A program made the position numbers and the translations under genes. A stretch of DNA of 64,000 nt. It comes from Okibacterium fritillariae. Lineage in GTDB: Bacteria; Actinomycetota; Actinomycetes; Actinomycetales; Microbacteriaceae. The notes beneath the pieces are model-generated. The model made no database searches and was not told the origin of the DNA. It worked only from the letters and a program-made list of their open reading frames with translations. Shown here one piece after another: positions 9,294-18,105 of the stretch. Location: positions 186,001 through 250,000 of the forward strand of contig NZ_FUZP01000002.1 of NCBI RefSeq assembly GCF_900167575.1. The letters are read 5' to 3'. How positions within the stretch are numbered: position 1 is the stretch's first letter; each line of letters begins with the position of its first letter.

Positions 9294-10298
9294 ATGACAT
9301 TCGTTTCACAGCCCGACACCGCACCCACCGCAGCCCGCCCGAACGACGTCGACGTCCTCATCGTCGGGGGAGGCGCCGCCGGCCTCTCGGCCGGACTCGT
9401 CCTCGGCCGCGCCCGCCGCAGCGTGCTCATCGTCGACGGCGGCCAGCCCCGCAACGCGCCCGCCGAGGGTGTGCATGGCTACCTCACGCGCGACGGAATC
9501 CCGCCCGCCGAGCTCGTCGCCCGCGGCCGCGCCGAGGTCGAGCACTACGGCGGCGTCATCCGCGACGGCCAGGTCGTCGACACGCGCCGCGACCCCGACG
9601 GTCTCTTCGTCGCCACGCTCGAGGACGGCTCCGAGGTGCTCGGGCGCCGGCTGCTGATCGCGACCGGTCTCGTCGACGTGCTGCCCGACATCCCGGGCCT
9701 CGCGCCGCTCTGGGGCAAGGATGTGCTGCACTGCCCCTACTGCCACGGCTGGGAGGTGCGCGACCGCCGCATCGGCGTGCTGGCGACGAGCCCGCTGTCG
9801 TTCCACCAGGCCTGGATGTTCCGCCAGTGGACCGCCGACCTCACCTTCTTCCTCGACGACGTCTTCGAGCCGAGCGACGAGCAGTGGGAGCAGCTGGCGG
9901 CCCGCGGCATCCGTGTCGTGCGCGGCCCCGTCGCCGAGGTCACGCTGAACGACGACGGCCGGATGTCGGGCGTCACGCTCGCCGACGGCACCGCCTTCTC
10001 GCTCGACGCCCTGGCGGTCGGCTCCCGCGTCGAGGCCCGCATCACCCCGTTCGCGTCCCTCGGGGTCGAGGCCACGGAACACATGACCGGCATGGGCACC
10101 TACATCACGGTCGACGAAGCGGGCGCCACCGGCATCCCGGGCGTCTGGGCCATCGGCAACGTCTCCGAGCTGCGCACTCAGGTCTCGACCGCGGTCGCCG
10201 CGGGCAACTTCGCGGCCGCCCAGATCAACGCCGACCTCATCATCGAAGACACGGCCGAGGCCGTCGCCGCCTACCGCGCCCGCGCAACCGACGCCTAG
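9294..10298 (+). CDS. FAD-dependent oxidoreductase, thioredoxin-reductase-like
   Basis: A 334-residue flavoprotein. The FAD-binding GGGAAGLSAG loop is near residue 22, the redox-type CPYC motif (LHCPYCHGWEVRD) is near residue 147, and the second FAD motif GIPGVWAIGNVSE is near the end. The canonical NADPH-binding GxGxxA loop between them is degenerate (GVLATSPLS), so it resembles the class of TrxB-like proteins that do not use NADPH in the usual way; thioredoxin is not a safe substrate call. The start at 9294 follows GGAGAAGGAG at 9277-9286. It is probably controlled by the divergent TetR gene. Confidence 0.85.
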   Translation: MTFVSQPDTAPTAARPNDVDVLIVGGGAAGLSAGLVLGRARRSVLIVDGGQPRNAPAEGVHGYLTRDGIPPAELVARGRAEVEHYGGVIRDGQVVDTRRDPDGLFVATLEDGSEVLGRRLLIATGLVDVLPDIPGLAPLWGKDVLHCPYCHGWEVRDRRIGVLATSPLSFHQAWMFRQWTADLTFFLDDVFEPSDEQWEQLAARGIRVVRGPVAEVTLNDDGRMSGVTLADGTAFSLDALAVGSRVEARITPFASLGVEATEHMTGMGTYITVDEAGATGIPGVWAIGNVSELRTQVSTAVAAGNFAAAQINADLIIEDTAEAVAAYRARATDA

Positions 10299-10322
10299 CG
10301 GCATCGATGCGGGCCGAGAGGC

Positions 10323-11276
10323 CTAAGCAGCCGTGAGCCCCGCGATAATGATGAGCCCGTTGAACGTGGCGTGCGCGATGATGGCGCCGCCGAGGCGCCC
10401 GGTGTAGGCCGCGAGGGCTCCGGTGCCGAGGCCGAGGATGAGGGTCGAGAGCCCGACCGACCACATGCCCACGCCGAACTGCGTCTGCAGCACGTGCACC
10501 ACCGCGAAGACGACCGACGAGGCGATGATGGCCGTCACGGTGGCGCGGCGGCGGTCGCGCGAGACGCCGACGGGGCGGGCCGCGGCCAGGGCGGCCGCAT
10601 CGGCGAGGGTCGGATGCGGGTGGGTGTGCGAGGCATCCCGGTGCGCGTGGTCGAGCGCCGAGGCGGTGTGGCCGAGGCCGGTGGTGGGCTGCGGACCGGT
10701 CGCGGCCAGCACCACGGGCGCGGTGGCCGTTGCGAGGTCGCCGGCCGCGTCATCCGTGAGCCCGTCTCGCGATGCCGCGACGGCCCCGTTATAGACGGAG
10801 CGTTGCAGCAGCCCGCGGAAGAACAGCTCTTCGATCAGCGGTGCCAACACGATGGGCGCCAGCAGTGTGCCGAACACCCAGACCGCGTTGTATTCGACCT
10901 CGCCGATGGTGACATAGCCGATGCTCATGCGCCCGTAGAAGGCGATCTCGATGAGGCTGGCGGCGACGCGCGCGAGCAGCCCCACGCCGAGGCCCCACAG
11001 GATGTCGATGAACCGGAAGCGCAGTCCGAAGTCCGCGGTGAGCGAGCGGCGCCCCCGCAGGAACGAGGCGATGAGCACGGCGCCGAGCAGCGGAACCCAC
11101 ACCACCAGATAGCTGAGGAACGTGGCGACGCCGATGGTGGTCGTCCACCCGGAGGTGAGGATGAGGGGCAGGAGGGCGGCGAAAACGAGCGCCAGACCGA
11201 CCCCGATGGCCGCGTCGGTGGCACCCCAGCGCGGCACGCGGGGCGTGGCGAGGGGTCGTGACGTGGCGGCATCCAT
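10323..11276 (-). CDS. CPBP family intramembrane glutamic endopeptidase (CAAX protease-like)
   Basis: A 317-residue polytopic membrane protein. The hallmark EELFFRG motif (catalytic Glu pair and Arg) is at about residues 170-176, and later conserved segments VVFAVVHVLQTQFG and ATFNGLIIIAG supply the His and Asn. Between them lies an insertion of roughly 80 residues, Ala/Thr-rich with a His cluster (HAHRDASHTHPHP), that breaks the usual short spacing. The start at 11276 is chosen over an upstream ATG because it leaves a normal short N-terminus. It is divergent from the EPS kinase gene; in many bacteria this family processes or protects small exported peptides. Confidence 0.85.
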   Translation of the reverse strand: MDAATSRPLATPRVPRWGATDAAIGVGLALVFAALLPLILTSGWTTTIGVATFLSYLVVWVPLLGAVLIASFLRGRRSLTADFGLRFRFIDILWGLGVGLLARVAASLIEIAFYGRMSIGYVTIGEVEYNAVWVFGTLLAPIVLAPLIEELFFRGLLQRSVYNGAVAASRDGLTDDAAGDLATATAPVVLAATGPQPTTGLGHTASALDHAHRDASHTHPHPTLADAAALAAARPVGVSRDRRRATVTAIIASSVVFAVVHVLQTQFGVGMWSVGLSTLILGLGTGALAAYTGRLGGAIIAHATFNGLIIIAGLTAA

Positions 11277-11317
11277 GTCACCAATGTAGGGGTTCGGCCC
11301 CCTCCTGTGGGTGTGGC

Positions 11318-11347
11318 TGGCGGGGTTAACCTGCTTGTAACCCGCCA
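11318..11347. promoter_or_regulatory. Inverted repeat between CPBP protease and EPS kinase genes
   Basis: TGGCGGGGTTA (11318-11328) and TAACCCGCCA (11338-11347) form a dyad with one unpaired G, lying upstream of both divergent genes. It could be an operator for the EPS operon or the protease gene. This is a visual prediction only. Confidence 0.35.
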
Positions 11348-11433
11348 AATGCGCGCATCCACCCGCCGTGTGGGATCATGAACCCGGGCGTTCTCACGTT
11401 CTGCCCGCTCGTTCAATAGGGGAGGACGCTCGA

Positions 11434-12900
11434 GTGGAGCTTCGCGACTACATCCGTATCCTGCGCAAGAGTTGGTTGCTCATCGTGTTGCTCACCCTCG
11501 TGGGTGTGGCGGCGGCGGCCACGTTCTCTCTGCTGCAGAAACCCATGTACACGGCATCCACGAAGGTCTTCGTGAGCACGTCGTCGGGGCAGAACGTCTC
11601 CGATCTGGCGCAGGGCAACTCGTTCACGGTGCAGCGGGTCAAGACCTACTCCGACCTGGTGACGACCCCCATCGTGCTGCAGCCCGTCATCGCGGCGCTC
11701 GAGCTCAACATGACGTCGGATGACTTGGCGTCGGCCGTCTCGGCCTCGGCTCCTCTCGACACCACTCTCATCGAGATCAGCGTGTCGAACGAAGACCCGG
11801 TGCTCGCCGCCGACCTGGCCAACGCCATCTCGCAGTCGCTCACGGCCGTCGTGCAAGACATCGAGGCCCCCGAGGCCGGCAGCGAGAACACCAGCCCGGT
11901 GAAGCTCACGCGCGTGCAGGATGCCCCGGTGCCGCAGTCGCCCGTCAGCCCCAAGGTTCCGCTCAACGTGGCCCTCGGCGCGCTCGTCGGCCTGGCCCTC
12001 GGCCTCGCCATCGCGGTGCTGCGCGAGACGCTCGACAACCGCGTGCGCAACGAGCGCGACGTGGCGCAGCTCACCGACGCCCCCATCATCGGCGGCATCG
12101 CGTTCGACCCCAAGGCCAAGACGCGCCCCCTCATCGTGCAGGCCGATCCGCGCAGCCCGCGGGCCGAGTCGTTCCGAACGCTGCGCACCAACCTGTCGTT
12201 CCTCGACATTGGCTCAGAGGACCGCAGCTTCGTGGTCACGAGCTCGGTGCAGTCCGAGGGCAAGAGCACGACGGCCGCCAACCTGGCCATCTCGCTGGCC
12301 GACTCGGGTGCCCGCGTGCTGCTCGTCGACGCCGACCTGCGCCGCCCGAAGGTGGCCGAGTACATGGGCCTCGAGGGCGCCGTCGGCATCACCGATGTGC
12401 TCATCGGCCGCGCCGAACTGCTCGACGTGGTGCAGCCGTGGGGCCGCTCGAAGCTCTTCGTGCTGCCGGCCGGCAAGATCCCGCCGAACCCGTCCGAGTT
12501 GCTGGGCTCGTCGGCCATGGCCGACCTCATCGCCCTGTTCAACCGCGAGTTCGACGCCGTCATCTTCGACGCGCCGCCGCTTCTGCCCGTCACCGACGCG
12601 GCCATCCTCTCGAAGAGCGTCGGCGGCTCGATCCTCGTGGTCGCCGCGGGTCACACGCACAAGAACCAGCTCAAGGGCGCCGTCTCGGCGCTCGAGAACG
12701 TGGGTGCGCCGATCTCGGGCCTCGTGCTGACGATGCTGCCCACCAAGGGCCCCGACGCCTACGGTTACGGCCGCTACGGCTACGCCTACGGGTATGGCTA
12801 CGGCGACGAAGAGACGGTCGACCAGTCGGCCGTGGCCGAAGACGGTTCGCGCCCCGCCAAGCCCACCCCCTCCAAGAAGACCACCACCAAGGGCGCCTAG
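11434..12900 (+). CDS. Polysaccharide co-polymerase with bacterial tyrosine kinase domain (Wzc-like)
   Basis: This 488-residue protein joins a Wzz chain-length domain with a BY-kinase. Residues 1-210 hold two membrane helices flanking an extracellular segment, beginning LRDYIRILRKSWLL. The cytoplasmic kinase has Walker A-like SVQSEGKSTTAANLA (near 272), Walker A' LLVDADLRRPK (near 296) and Walker B VIFDAPPLLPVTD (near 375). The tail YGYGRYGYAYGYGYG supplies the autophosphorylated tyrosine cluster. It starts with GTG after GGGGAGGA at 11419-11426. It sits just before its likely phosphatase and controls EPS chain length and export. Confidence 0.93.
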   Translation: MELRDYIRILRKSWLLIVLLTLVGVAAAATFSLLQKPMYTASTKVFVSTSSGQNVSDLAQGNSFTVQRVKTYSDLVTTPIVLQPVIAALELNMTSDDLASAVSASAPLDTTLIEISVSNEDPVLAADLANAISQSLTAVVQDIEAPEAGSENTSPVKLTRVQDAPVPQSPVSPKVPLNVALGALVGLALGLAIAVLRETLDNRVRNERDVAQLTDAPIIGGIAFDPKAKTRPLIVQADPRSPRAESFRTLRTNLSFLDIGSEDRSFVVTSSVQSEGKSTTAANLAISLADSGARVLLVDADLRRPKVAEYMGLEGAVGITDVLIGRAELLDVVQPWGRSKLFVLPAGKIPPNPSELLGSSAMADLIALFNREFDAVIFDAPPLLPVTDAAILSKSVGGSILVVAAGHTHKNQLKGAVSALENVGAPISGLVLTMLPTKGPDAYGYGRYGYAYGYGYGDEETVDQSAVAEDGSRPAKPTPSKKTTTKGA

Positions 12901-13022
12901 CCCGTCACACACGTTGTTCGCGCGATGCCGCGCACCGCGTCGGGCGTCCGCCAGCCAGCCCGTTCACCCGCGGTGCAGCGCGCAGTTCTACCCTGGGATG
13001 AAGTTCGGGAAAGGTTTCGCTC

Positions 13023-13628
13023 GTGTCTGACGCAATCCGTGTACTACCCACTGTGAAGGTTCCTGCTTTGCGCGTTCTCACCGTCTGCACCGGCAACATC
13101 TGCCGCTCACCGATGGCCGAGCAGATGCTCGAGTCGGCCTTCCTGCAGGCGGGCATCGCGGCGCACGTGTCGAGCGCGGGCACGCAGGCCATGGTCGGGC
13201 ACGATCTCACGCCCGAGACGGCCGCGCAGCTCAACGCGCACGGAGTGGCCCCCAAGGCGCACCGGTCGACGCAGCTCACCGAGGGCCTCGTCTCGGCCGC
13301 CGACCTCGTGCTCGTCGCCACGCGCGCCCACCGCAGCGAGGTCGTCTCGCTGCTGCCGCGCGCGTCGCGCTACACGTTCACCATCCGCCAGTTCGCGCGG
13401 CTGGTCGACTCGCTGGAGGAGGGGGAGTGGCGCGACATCCGCTCGCTCTCCGACCTGGTGATGTCGGTGGCGGCGCAGCGCGGTTTCGCCCTGCCGCCCG
13501 AAGACCCCACGATCGATGACGTCGTCGACCCCTACCGTCAGTCCGAGGCCGTCTATGCCGAGGTCGCCGACGAGCTCGACTCCTCGGTCGCCACGATCAC
13601 GGCCGCGTTCGCGCGAGCCGCGAAGTAG
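13023..13628 (+). CDS. Low-molecular-weight protein-tyrosine phosphatase (Wzb-like)
   Basis: A 201-residue cytoplasmic phosphatase. The catalytic P-loop CTGNICRSPM (C-X5-R-S) lies near residue 24 and a general-acid VDPYRQS near residue 164. It probably dephosphorylates the C-terminal tyrosines of the preceding BY-kinase, the usual Wzc/Wzb cycle. It is longer than the common 150 residues because of an insertion and a C-terminal helix. The start is GTG at 13023 with AAAGG upstream; GTG 13053 and TTG 13068 are in-frame alternatives that would remove the non-conserved N-terminal 10-15 residues. Confidence 0.9.
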   Translation: MSDAIRVLPTVKVPALRVLTVCTGNICRSPMAEQMLESAFLQAGIAAHVSSAGTQAMVGHDLTPETAAQLNAHGVAPKAHRSTQLTEGLVSAADLVLVATRAHRSEVVSLLPRASRYTFTIRQFARLVDSLEEGEWRDIRSLSDLVMSVAAQRGFALPPEDPTIDDVVDPYRQSEAVYAEVADELDSSVATITAAFARAAK

Positions 13629-13640
13629 CGGACGGCGCGC

Positions 13641-14666
13641 ATGGCACGGGGTAAGGGTTCGGGGGCGCCGCGGTCGCTGTGGCGTCGCGACGGCGGTTCG
13701 TCGGACCAGCCGCGGTGGCGCACCTGGTTGATCGTCGGCGTGGCGCTGTTCCTCGTCATCGACGTCGTCGTCATCGCCCTGGCGTTGGCGCAGAACCGCA
13801 CGCCGGCCGATGTGTCGACGTCCCGCCCCATCCCCACGTTCACCGACACGCCCGCGACCCCGGCCACCCCGGCTCCGGGTGCGGGCTCCGGCGGCGCCGG
13901 TTCGGGCTCGGGAGCTCCGGCGACGGGTGCCCCCGGCACCATCGACGACACCCTGCCGGCCACCCGCTTCATCGCTGCCGACAACGGCACGTCCGCCTGG
14001 CGGGCCACGCAGGGCTCGTGCCCCACGGGTGCCGGCGTGATCGAGCGCACCACCGACGGCGGCGTCACCTGGGTCAACGTGCCCGCGGCATCCCTCGACC
14101 TGCGCCAGATCTTCCGCTTCACGTCGCTCGGTGCCTCCTCGGCCGCCGTGGTCGGCACCACGGGTGACGACTGCGCGCTCGAGGCGTTCCGCACGTTCTC
14201 GGCCGGCAGCACCTGGTCGGCCAACGCGGCCGAGCTCGCCGCCGCCACCTACATCGACCCGGCGCAGCCCACCGTCGTGCAGACGCCGGCCGGACCCGTC
14301 ACGCCGCCGTGCCCCAACCCGCGTCAGGTCGTTCCGGGCACCGCGAACCTCACGGTGTTGTGCACCGACCAGCTTCTGTCGCAGCAGTCAGACGGCGCGT
14401 GGTCGAGCGCGCAGGTTGCCGGGGCTTTGGCCGCAACATCCACGTCGGATGGTCTCACCGTCGTGCGCGCGGGAGTGCAGGGGTGCGCGGGCCTCTCGAT
14501 CGCCACGCTGCCCGCCGACCTCTCGGGTGCGCGCCTGACCCCGGTCGGATGCCTCGCCGCCGAAACATCGCCCGCCGAGGTCGCCATTTCGGAGTCGATG
14601 GGGTCGCTGTGGCTCTGGTCGAACGCCGCCAGCTATGTCTCGTCCGACGGCGGGGCAACCTGGTAG
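13641..14666 (+). CDS. Membrane-anchored extracellular protein of EPS locus, unknown function
   Basis: A 341-residue protein with a basic cytoplasmic N-terminus, one membrane helix at about residues 30-50 (WLIVGVALFLVIDVVVIALAL), a Pro/Ala/Gly/Thr-rich linker (about 55-100) and an extracellular domain. The domain starts like a BNR/sortilin-type repeat (TSAWRATQGSCPTGAGVIERTTDGGVTWVN) and ends in another SSDGGATW, the Asp-box pattern of beta-propellers. It begins 12 bases after the phosphatase gene, in the same operon. The role is unknown; a surface-exposed scaffold or carbohydrate-binding role for the EPS machinery is an inference. Confidence 0.75.
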   Translation: MARGKGSGAPRSLWRRDGGSSDQPRWRTWLIVGVALFLVIDVVVIALALAQNRTPADVSTSRPIPTFTDTPATPATPAPGAGSGGAGSGSGAPATGAPGTIDDTLPATRFIAADNGTSAWRATQGSCPTGAGVIERTTDGGVTWVNVPAASLDLRQIFRFTSLGASSAAVVGTTGDDCALEAFRTFSAGSTWSANAAELAAATYIDPAQPTVVQTPAGPVTPPCPNPRQVVPGTANLTVLCTDQLLSQQSDGAWSSAQVAGALAATSTSDGLTVVRAGVQGCAGLSIATLPADLSGARLTPVGCLAAETSPAEVAISESMGSLWLWSNAASYVSSDGGATW

Positions 14667-14823
14667 GTCGTTCCCCCCGTTGCGGGGTGATGTGTGCGCT
14701 TACACTGCGTTCTGTGTCATTTCGGACGGAATATCAGACCGTGCACGTACTAAACTGATTCTCACGCTATGTAACCTCTTCGGGGGTCGCAATGGGCGCG
14801 TATGTCCCCTCTTCGGACACTTG

Positions 14824-14896
14824 TTGTATGACCAGCATGTGCCGAAGTATTAAAGGTGCATTAACGCTCATATCTCCAGCCATAGCGCCAGATATG
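14824..14896 (+). promoter_or_regulatory. Candidate promoter and leader hairpin before EPS biosynthesis operon
   Basis: The 283-base gap before the priming transferase is AT-richer than its flanks. TTGTAT (14824-14829) and TATTAA (14848-14853) are 18 bases apart and could be a -35/-10 pair. The predicted leader then holds a dyad CATATCT (14869-14875) / AGATATG (14890-14896). No gene is visible in the gap. A visual prediction with modest support. Confidence 0.35.
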
Positions 14897-14949
14897 GTTG
14901 GCAAACCGGTCAACGTTGACGAACTCAGCACCACCACAGCGGGGACACC

Positions 14950-16644
14950 ATGATCGAGGACGTTTCGACGACAGCACGTGACCGTGCTGCGTCTGCCGCG
15001 CAGTCTGGGTCACACGCATCGGCCGCCTCGCGCGCCGCCGGTCGGCCCGGCACCTTCGACGACGCCAGCGCCGACGCCACCGCTGCCCCCACATCGGGCT
15101 TCGGCTCCGAGGGTGCTGCCGCCGCCGCCTCGGCATCCACCCCCGACGGCCCCGGCGCAGGCCGCCCCTCCGGCCTCCCCGGCACCCTGTCGGCCGCCCG
15201 CGCCGCCGCTCGCAACTGGCGCTCGGCTTACGGCTCCCGCCTCGTCTTCAGTGACCTGCTCGTGCTCGTCTGGGTGGTCTTCGGCGTGCAAATCGGCTAC
15301 TTCGGCTACGACACCGCCAACGCCAACTTCGTGGGCGACCTGGCCGGCACGGTCGTCAGCTACACGGCCATCTCGTTGGCCATCATCGTCGGCTGGATGG
15401 TCTCGCTCACCGCTTTCGGCAGCCGCGGCTATCGCGTGGTCGGCGTGGGCGTCGCCGAATACAAACTGATCGCCGATGCATCCGTGCGCTGGTTCGGTCT
15501 CGTGGCCATCATCGCGTTCCTGTTCAAGATCGACCTGGCCCGCGGCTACATCCTCATCGCTTTTCCGGTGGGCATGGTCGTGCTCATGTTCTCGCGCTGG
15601 ATGTGGCGGCAGTGGCTGGGTGTGCAGCGGGCGCGCGGCGCGTATTCGTCGCAGGTGCTGCTGGTCGGCAGCGAGGAGTCCACGTCGCATATCGCCCGCG
15701 AACTGCAGCGTCAGCCGGCCGCCGGCTACCGCGTGGTGGGCGCCTGCATTCCGTCGGGCCGCGTTGCCGACTATCTGCCCGGCACCACCATCCCCGTCTC
15801 GGGCAACGTCGATTCGGTGATGGAAGCCATGGATGCCACGGGCGCCGACACCCTGGTGATCACGTCGTCAGATGAGCTGTCGCCCCAGAAGGTGCGCGAG
15901 CTCAGCTGGAACCTCGAGCCCGGCCGCCAACACCTCGTCGTGGCGCCCGCGCTGACCGACCTGGGTGGCCCCCGCATCCACACCCGCCCCGTCGCCGGCC
16001 TGCCGCTCATTCACGTGGAAACGCCGCGCTATGAGGGCCGCAAGCAGGTGGCGAAACGCCTCTTCGACATCGTCGCCTCGGGCGTGCTCATTCTGGTGCT
16101 CTCGCCCGTGCTCGCCCTGATCGCCCTCACGGTGCGCCTCACCAGCCCGGGCCCGGTGCTGTTCCGCCAGCAGCGCGTGGGCATTCGCGGCAGCATGTTC
16201 TCGATGCTCAAGTTCCGCAGCATGGTCACGGATGCCGAAGCCCTCCTCCCCGCCCTGCAAGCCGAATCCCGGGGCGCCGGCAACGAGGTCCTCTTCAAGA
16301 TGAAGGACGACCCCCGCATCACCCGCATCGGCAAGGTGCTGCGCCGCTACTCTCTCGACGAGCTGCCCCAACTCTTCAACGTCTTCGGCGGCAGCATGTC
16401 CCTCGTCGGCCCCCGCCCGCCCCTCGAATCCGAGGTCTCGTCCTACGAGAAGCACGTGCACCGCCGCTTCCTCGTCAAACCCGGCGTCACCGGCCTCTGG
16501 CAGGTCTCGGGCCGCTCCAACCTTTCCTGGGAGGACAGCGTGCGCCTCGACCTCTACTACGTCGAGAACTGGTCCATCACGGGGGACATCATCATCCTCT
16601 GGCGCACGGCCAAGGCCGTCGTAGCAAAAGAAGGCGCATATTGA
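14950..16644 (+). CDS. Polyprenyl-phosphate sugar phosphotransferase (EPS priming enzyme)
   Basis: Integral membrane enzyme of 564 residues that transfers a hexose-1-phosphate from a nucleotide sugar to undecaprenyl phosphate, the first step of EPS unit synthesis. An Ala/Pro-rich N-terminal 75 residues precede four or five membrane helices (about 90-230), a Rossmann-like domain (QVLLVGSEES onward) and the C-terminal catalytic domain. That domain shows KRLFDIVASGVLILVLSP, KFRSMVTDAE, YSLDELPQLFNVFGGSMSLVGPRP and GVTGLWQVSGRS. The start at 14950 follows GGGGA at 14941-14945. WbaP- or CpsE-like; the sugar is not decidable. It is the last gene with typical genome codon use before the composition drops. 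Confidence 0.92.
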   Translation: MIEDVSTTARDRAASAAQSGSHASAASRAAGRPGTFDDASADATAAPTSGFGSEGAAAAASASTPDGPGAGRPSGLPGTLSAARAAARNWRSAYGSRLVFSDLLVLVWVVFGVQIGYFGYDTANANFVGDLAGTVVSYTAISLAIIVGWMVSLTAFGSRGYRVVGVGVAEYKLIADASVRWFGLVAIIAFLFKIDLARGYILIAFPVGMVVLMFSRWMWRQWLGVQRARGAYSSQVLLVGSEESTSHIARELQRQPAAGYRVVGACIPSGRVADYLPGTTIPVSGNVDSVMEAMDATGADTLVITSSDELSPQKVRELSWNLEPGRQHLVVAPALTDLGGPRIHTRPVAGLPLIHVETPRYEGRKQVAKRLFDIVASGVLILVLSPVLALIALTVRLTSPGPVLFRQQRVGIRGSMFSMLKFRSMVTDAEALLPALQAESRGAGNEVLFKMKDDPRITRIGKVLRRYSLDELPQLFNVFGGSMSLVGPRPPLESEVSSYEKHVHRRFLVKPGVTGLWQVSGRSNLSWEDSVRLDLYYVENWSITGDIIILWRTAKAVVAKEGAY

Positions 16645-16728
16645 TTCACGAAGGTCGGGAACTTCACCGTCTAGCGAAGAACTTTCAGTGCCACCGATGA
16701 GAACTACAAAGCAATGTGAGGCCCAGAT

Positions 16729-18105
16729 TTGACCGCTACAGAAGAGCGGATTCCCATCCATTCAGGCGAATCGGACCAGCGTGGACGCCAAGCCACTGTG
16801 ATAACACAAGTTGTTGTCGCGGTACTTTTCCCCATGCCAGCTACTGTTGCGATTCTCTCGGGAATTGTTGAGCCAGCCTTGGTTATCACTCTCATCTTGG
16901 CCGTCGTGTTTTGCGTGGATCGTGGACGGGCGGCCCTGAAGGAGCCCAGCCGATACCGCTTCGCGCTGGGTCTAGATTCGATCCTCTTCCTAGTGGCGGG
17001 ATTACTGACGCTGGTTGTCCTCGGATCCCTTGCGAGCCCCGGTGACAGCAAGCTGTTCCGGCTTGGTTTAAGTGGGTTCTCTGGGGCTGACGTGGTTCCT
17101 AGTTACCTCATCATTCTGTGGTGCATAAGTCTGGCAACACTGCCTATTCCCAGGGGCCGAGGCAAGGTTACTTCTGCGTTCTCGAGGCTAGAGGCGAGAA
17201 CCGCGATAGCCATGGGACTTATGGGCGCGGTGGGGCTTGCATTATCGCTCACGGTGTCGAGGTTTGAGGTCTTCTCTAACCGTGGCGAGACGACAGGCAA
17301 TGGCCTCAACAGCTTGCTTTACTGGGCTGCCGCCGCCTTCGTTTCTTACGTAATCACGGCTTGGAGGAGAGGGGACGGGAAGCTTTACTTGTTCGCGGCG
17401 GCTGCTGCGTCGCTAGGTTTACTCGCTACCGGTAATCGAAGCCCCTTAGCGTTGATCGCAATAGCCGTAGTCGTTCGTATAATTGCAGATCACCGGACAA
17501 AGCTCTTCCTAGTAGTGGCGCTGTCAGTACCAATCGGCTTGCTTGTTTTTGCATATCAATCGGCGTGGCGATCCCGGGTGAGCCATGGGCTTCCCTCAGG
17601 CCCCATCGATGTCTTGAGTGCAATATCGGCGAACCCGACCCAAGAGTTTCTCCGACTGGGCTTCGACACGGTCGAGGGCCACACACTCGTGTCTCGTATC
17701 CTCGAAGCCGGATATGACGCGCGCTGGCTAGATCCACTTCTTGCGGTGACCAATTTCGTGCCCAGGGCCCTTTGGGAAGGAAAACCGGTGCTTCTCGGCT
17801 CTGAGATTGGCAATCAGTATCTGGGCTTGAGTGCCGGTGGGATCTTCCTGTCTGGGCCCGGTTATTTTGCCTTGGTAACCGGCAGCGTTGCACTCGGAGC
17901 AATTGTCTTTGTGGCATTCATTCTTGGCTTGCGTTGGCTAGCCTCGCGACCGAGTCTGGCTCCGATTGGTTTGGTAGCCGTCTTCTACTTGACCATTCGG
18001 ATCGTCGTTGCGGGCGACGCATTCGACATTTTCCTCAGCGTACAAATTTTCGCGATATTTCTCATTGCTCGCGGTTTAGGATGGCTACTTCCATGGTCTC
18101 GGTAA
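16729..18105 (+). CDS. O-antigen/EPS polymerase-like membrane protein (Wzy-like)
   Basis: A 458-residue, strongly hydrophobic protein with about ten to twelve predicted membrane helices and a long loop after residue 260, as in Wzy-type polymerases. These have little sequence conservation, so the call rests on topology and on its place between the priming transferase and the glycosyltransferases. The start is a TTG at 16729 behind GTGAGG; an ATG at 16834 is an alternative that would begin at the first helix. Base and codon use is visibly less GC-rich than in upstream genes, marking the start of the variable cassette. Confidence 0.75.
   Translation: MTATEERIPIHSGESDQRGRQATVITQVVVAVLFPMPATVAILSGIVEPALVITLILAVVFCVDRGRAALKEPSRYRFALGLDSILFLVAGLLTLVVLGSLASPGDSKLFRLGLSGFSGADVVPSYLIILWCISLATLPIPRGRGKVTSAFSRLEARTAIAMGLMGAVGLALSLTVSRFEVFSNRGETTGNGLNSLLYWAAAAFVSYVITAWRRGDGKLYLFAAAAASLGLLATGNRSPLALIAIAVVVRIIADHRTKLFLVVALSVPIGLLVFAYQSAWRSRVSHGLPSGPIDVLSAISANPTQEFLRLGFDTVEGHTLVSRILEAGYDARWLDPLLAVTNFVPRALWEGKPVLLGSEIGNQYLGLSAGGIFLSGPGYFALVTGSVALGAIVFVAFILGLRWLASRPSLAPIGLVAVFYLTIRIVVAGDAFDIFLSVQIFAIFLIARGLGWLLPWSR

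Noticed and set aside
14860-14949. Riboswitch before the EPS priming transferase
   Set aside because: A single short dyad is present but no conserved riboswitch motif is visible; kept only as a candidate leader hairpin.
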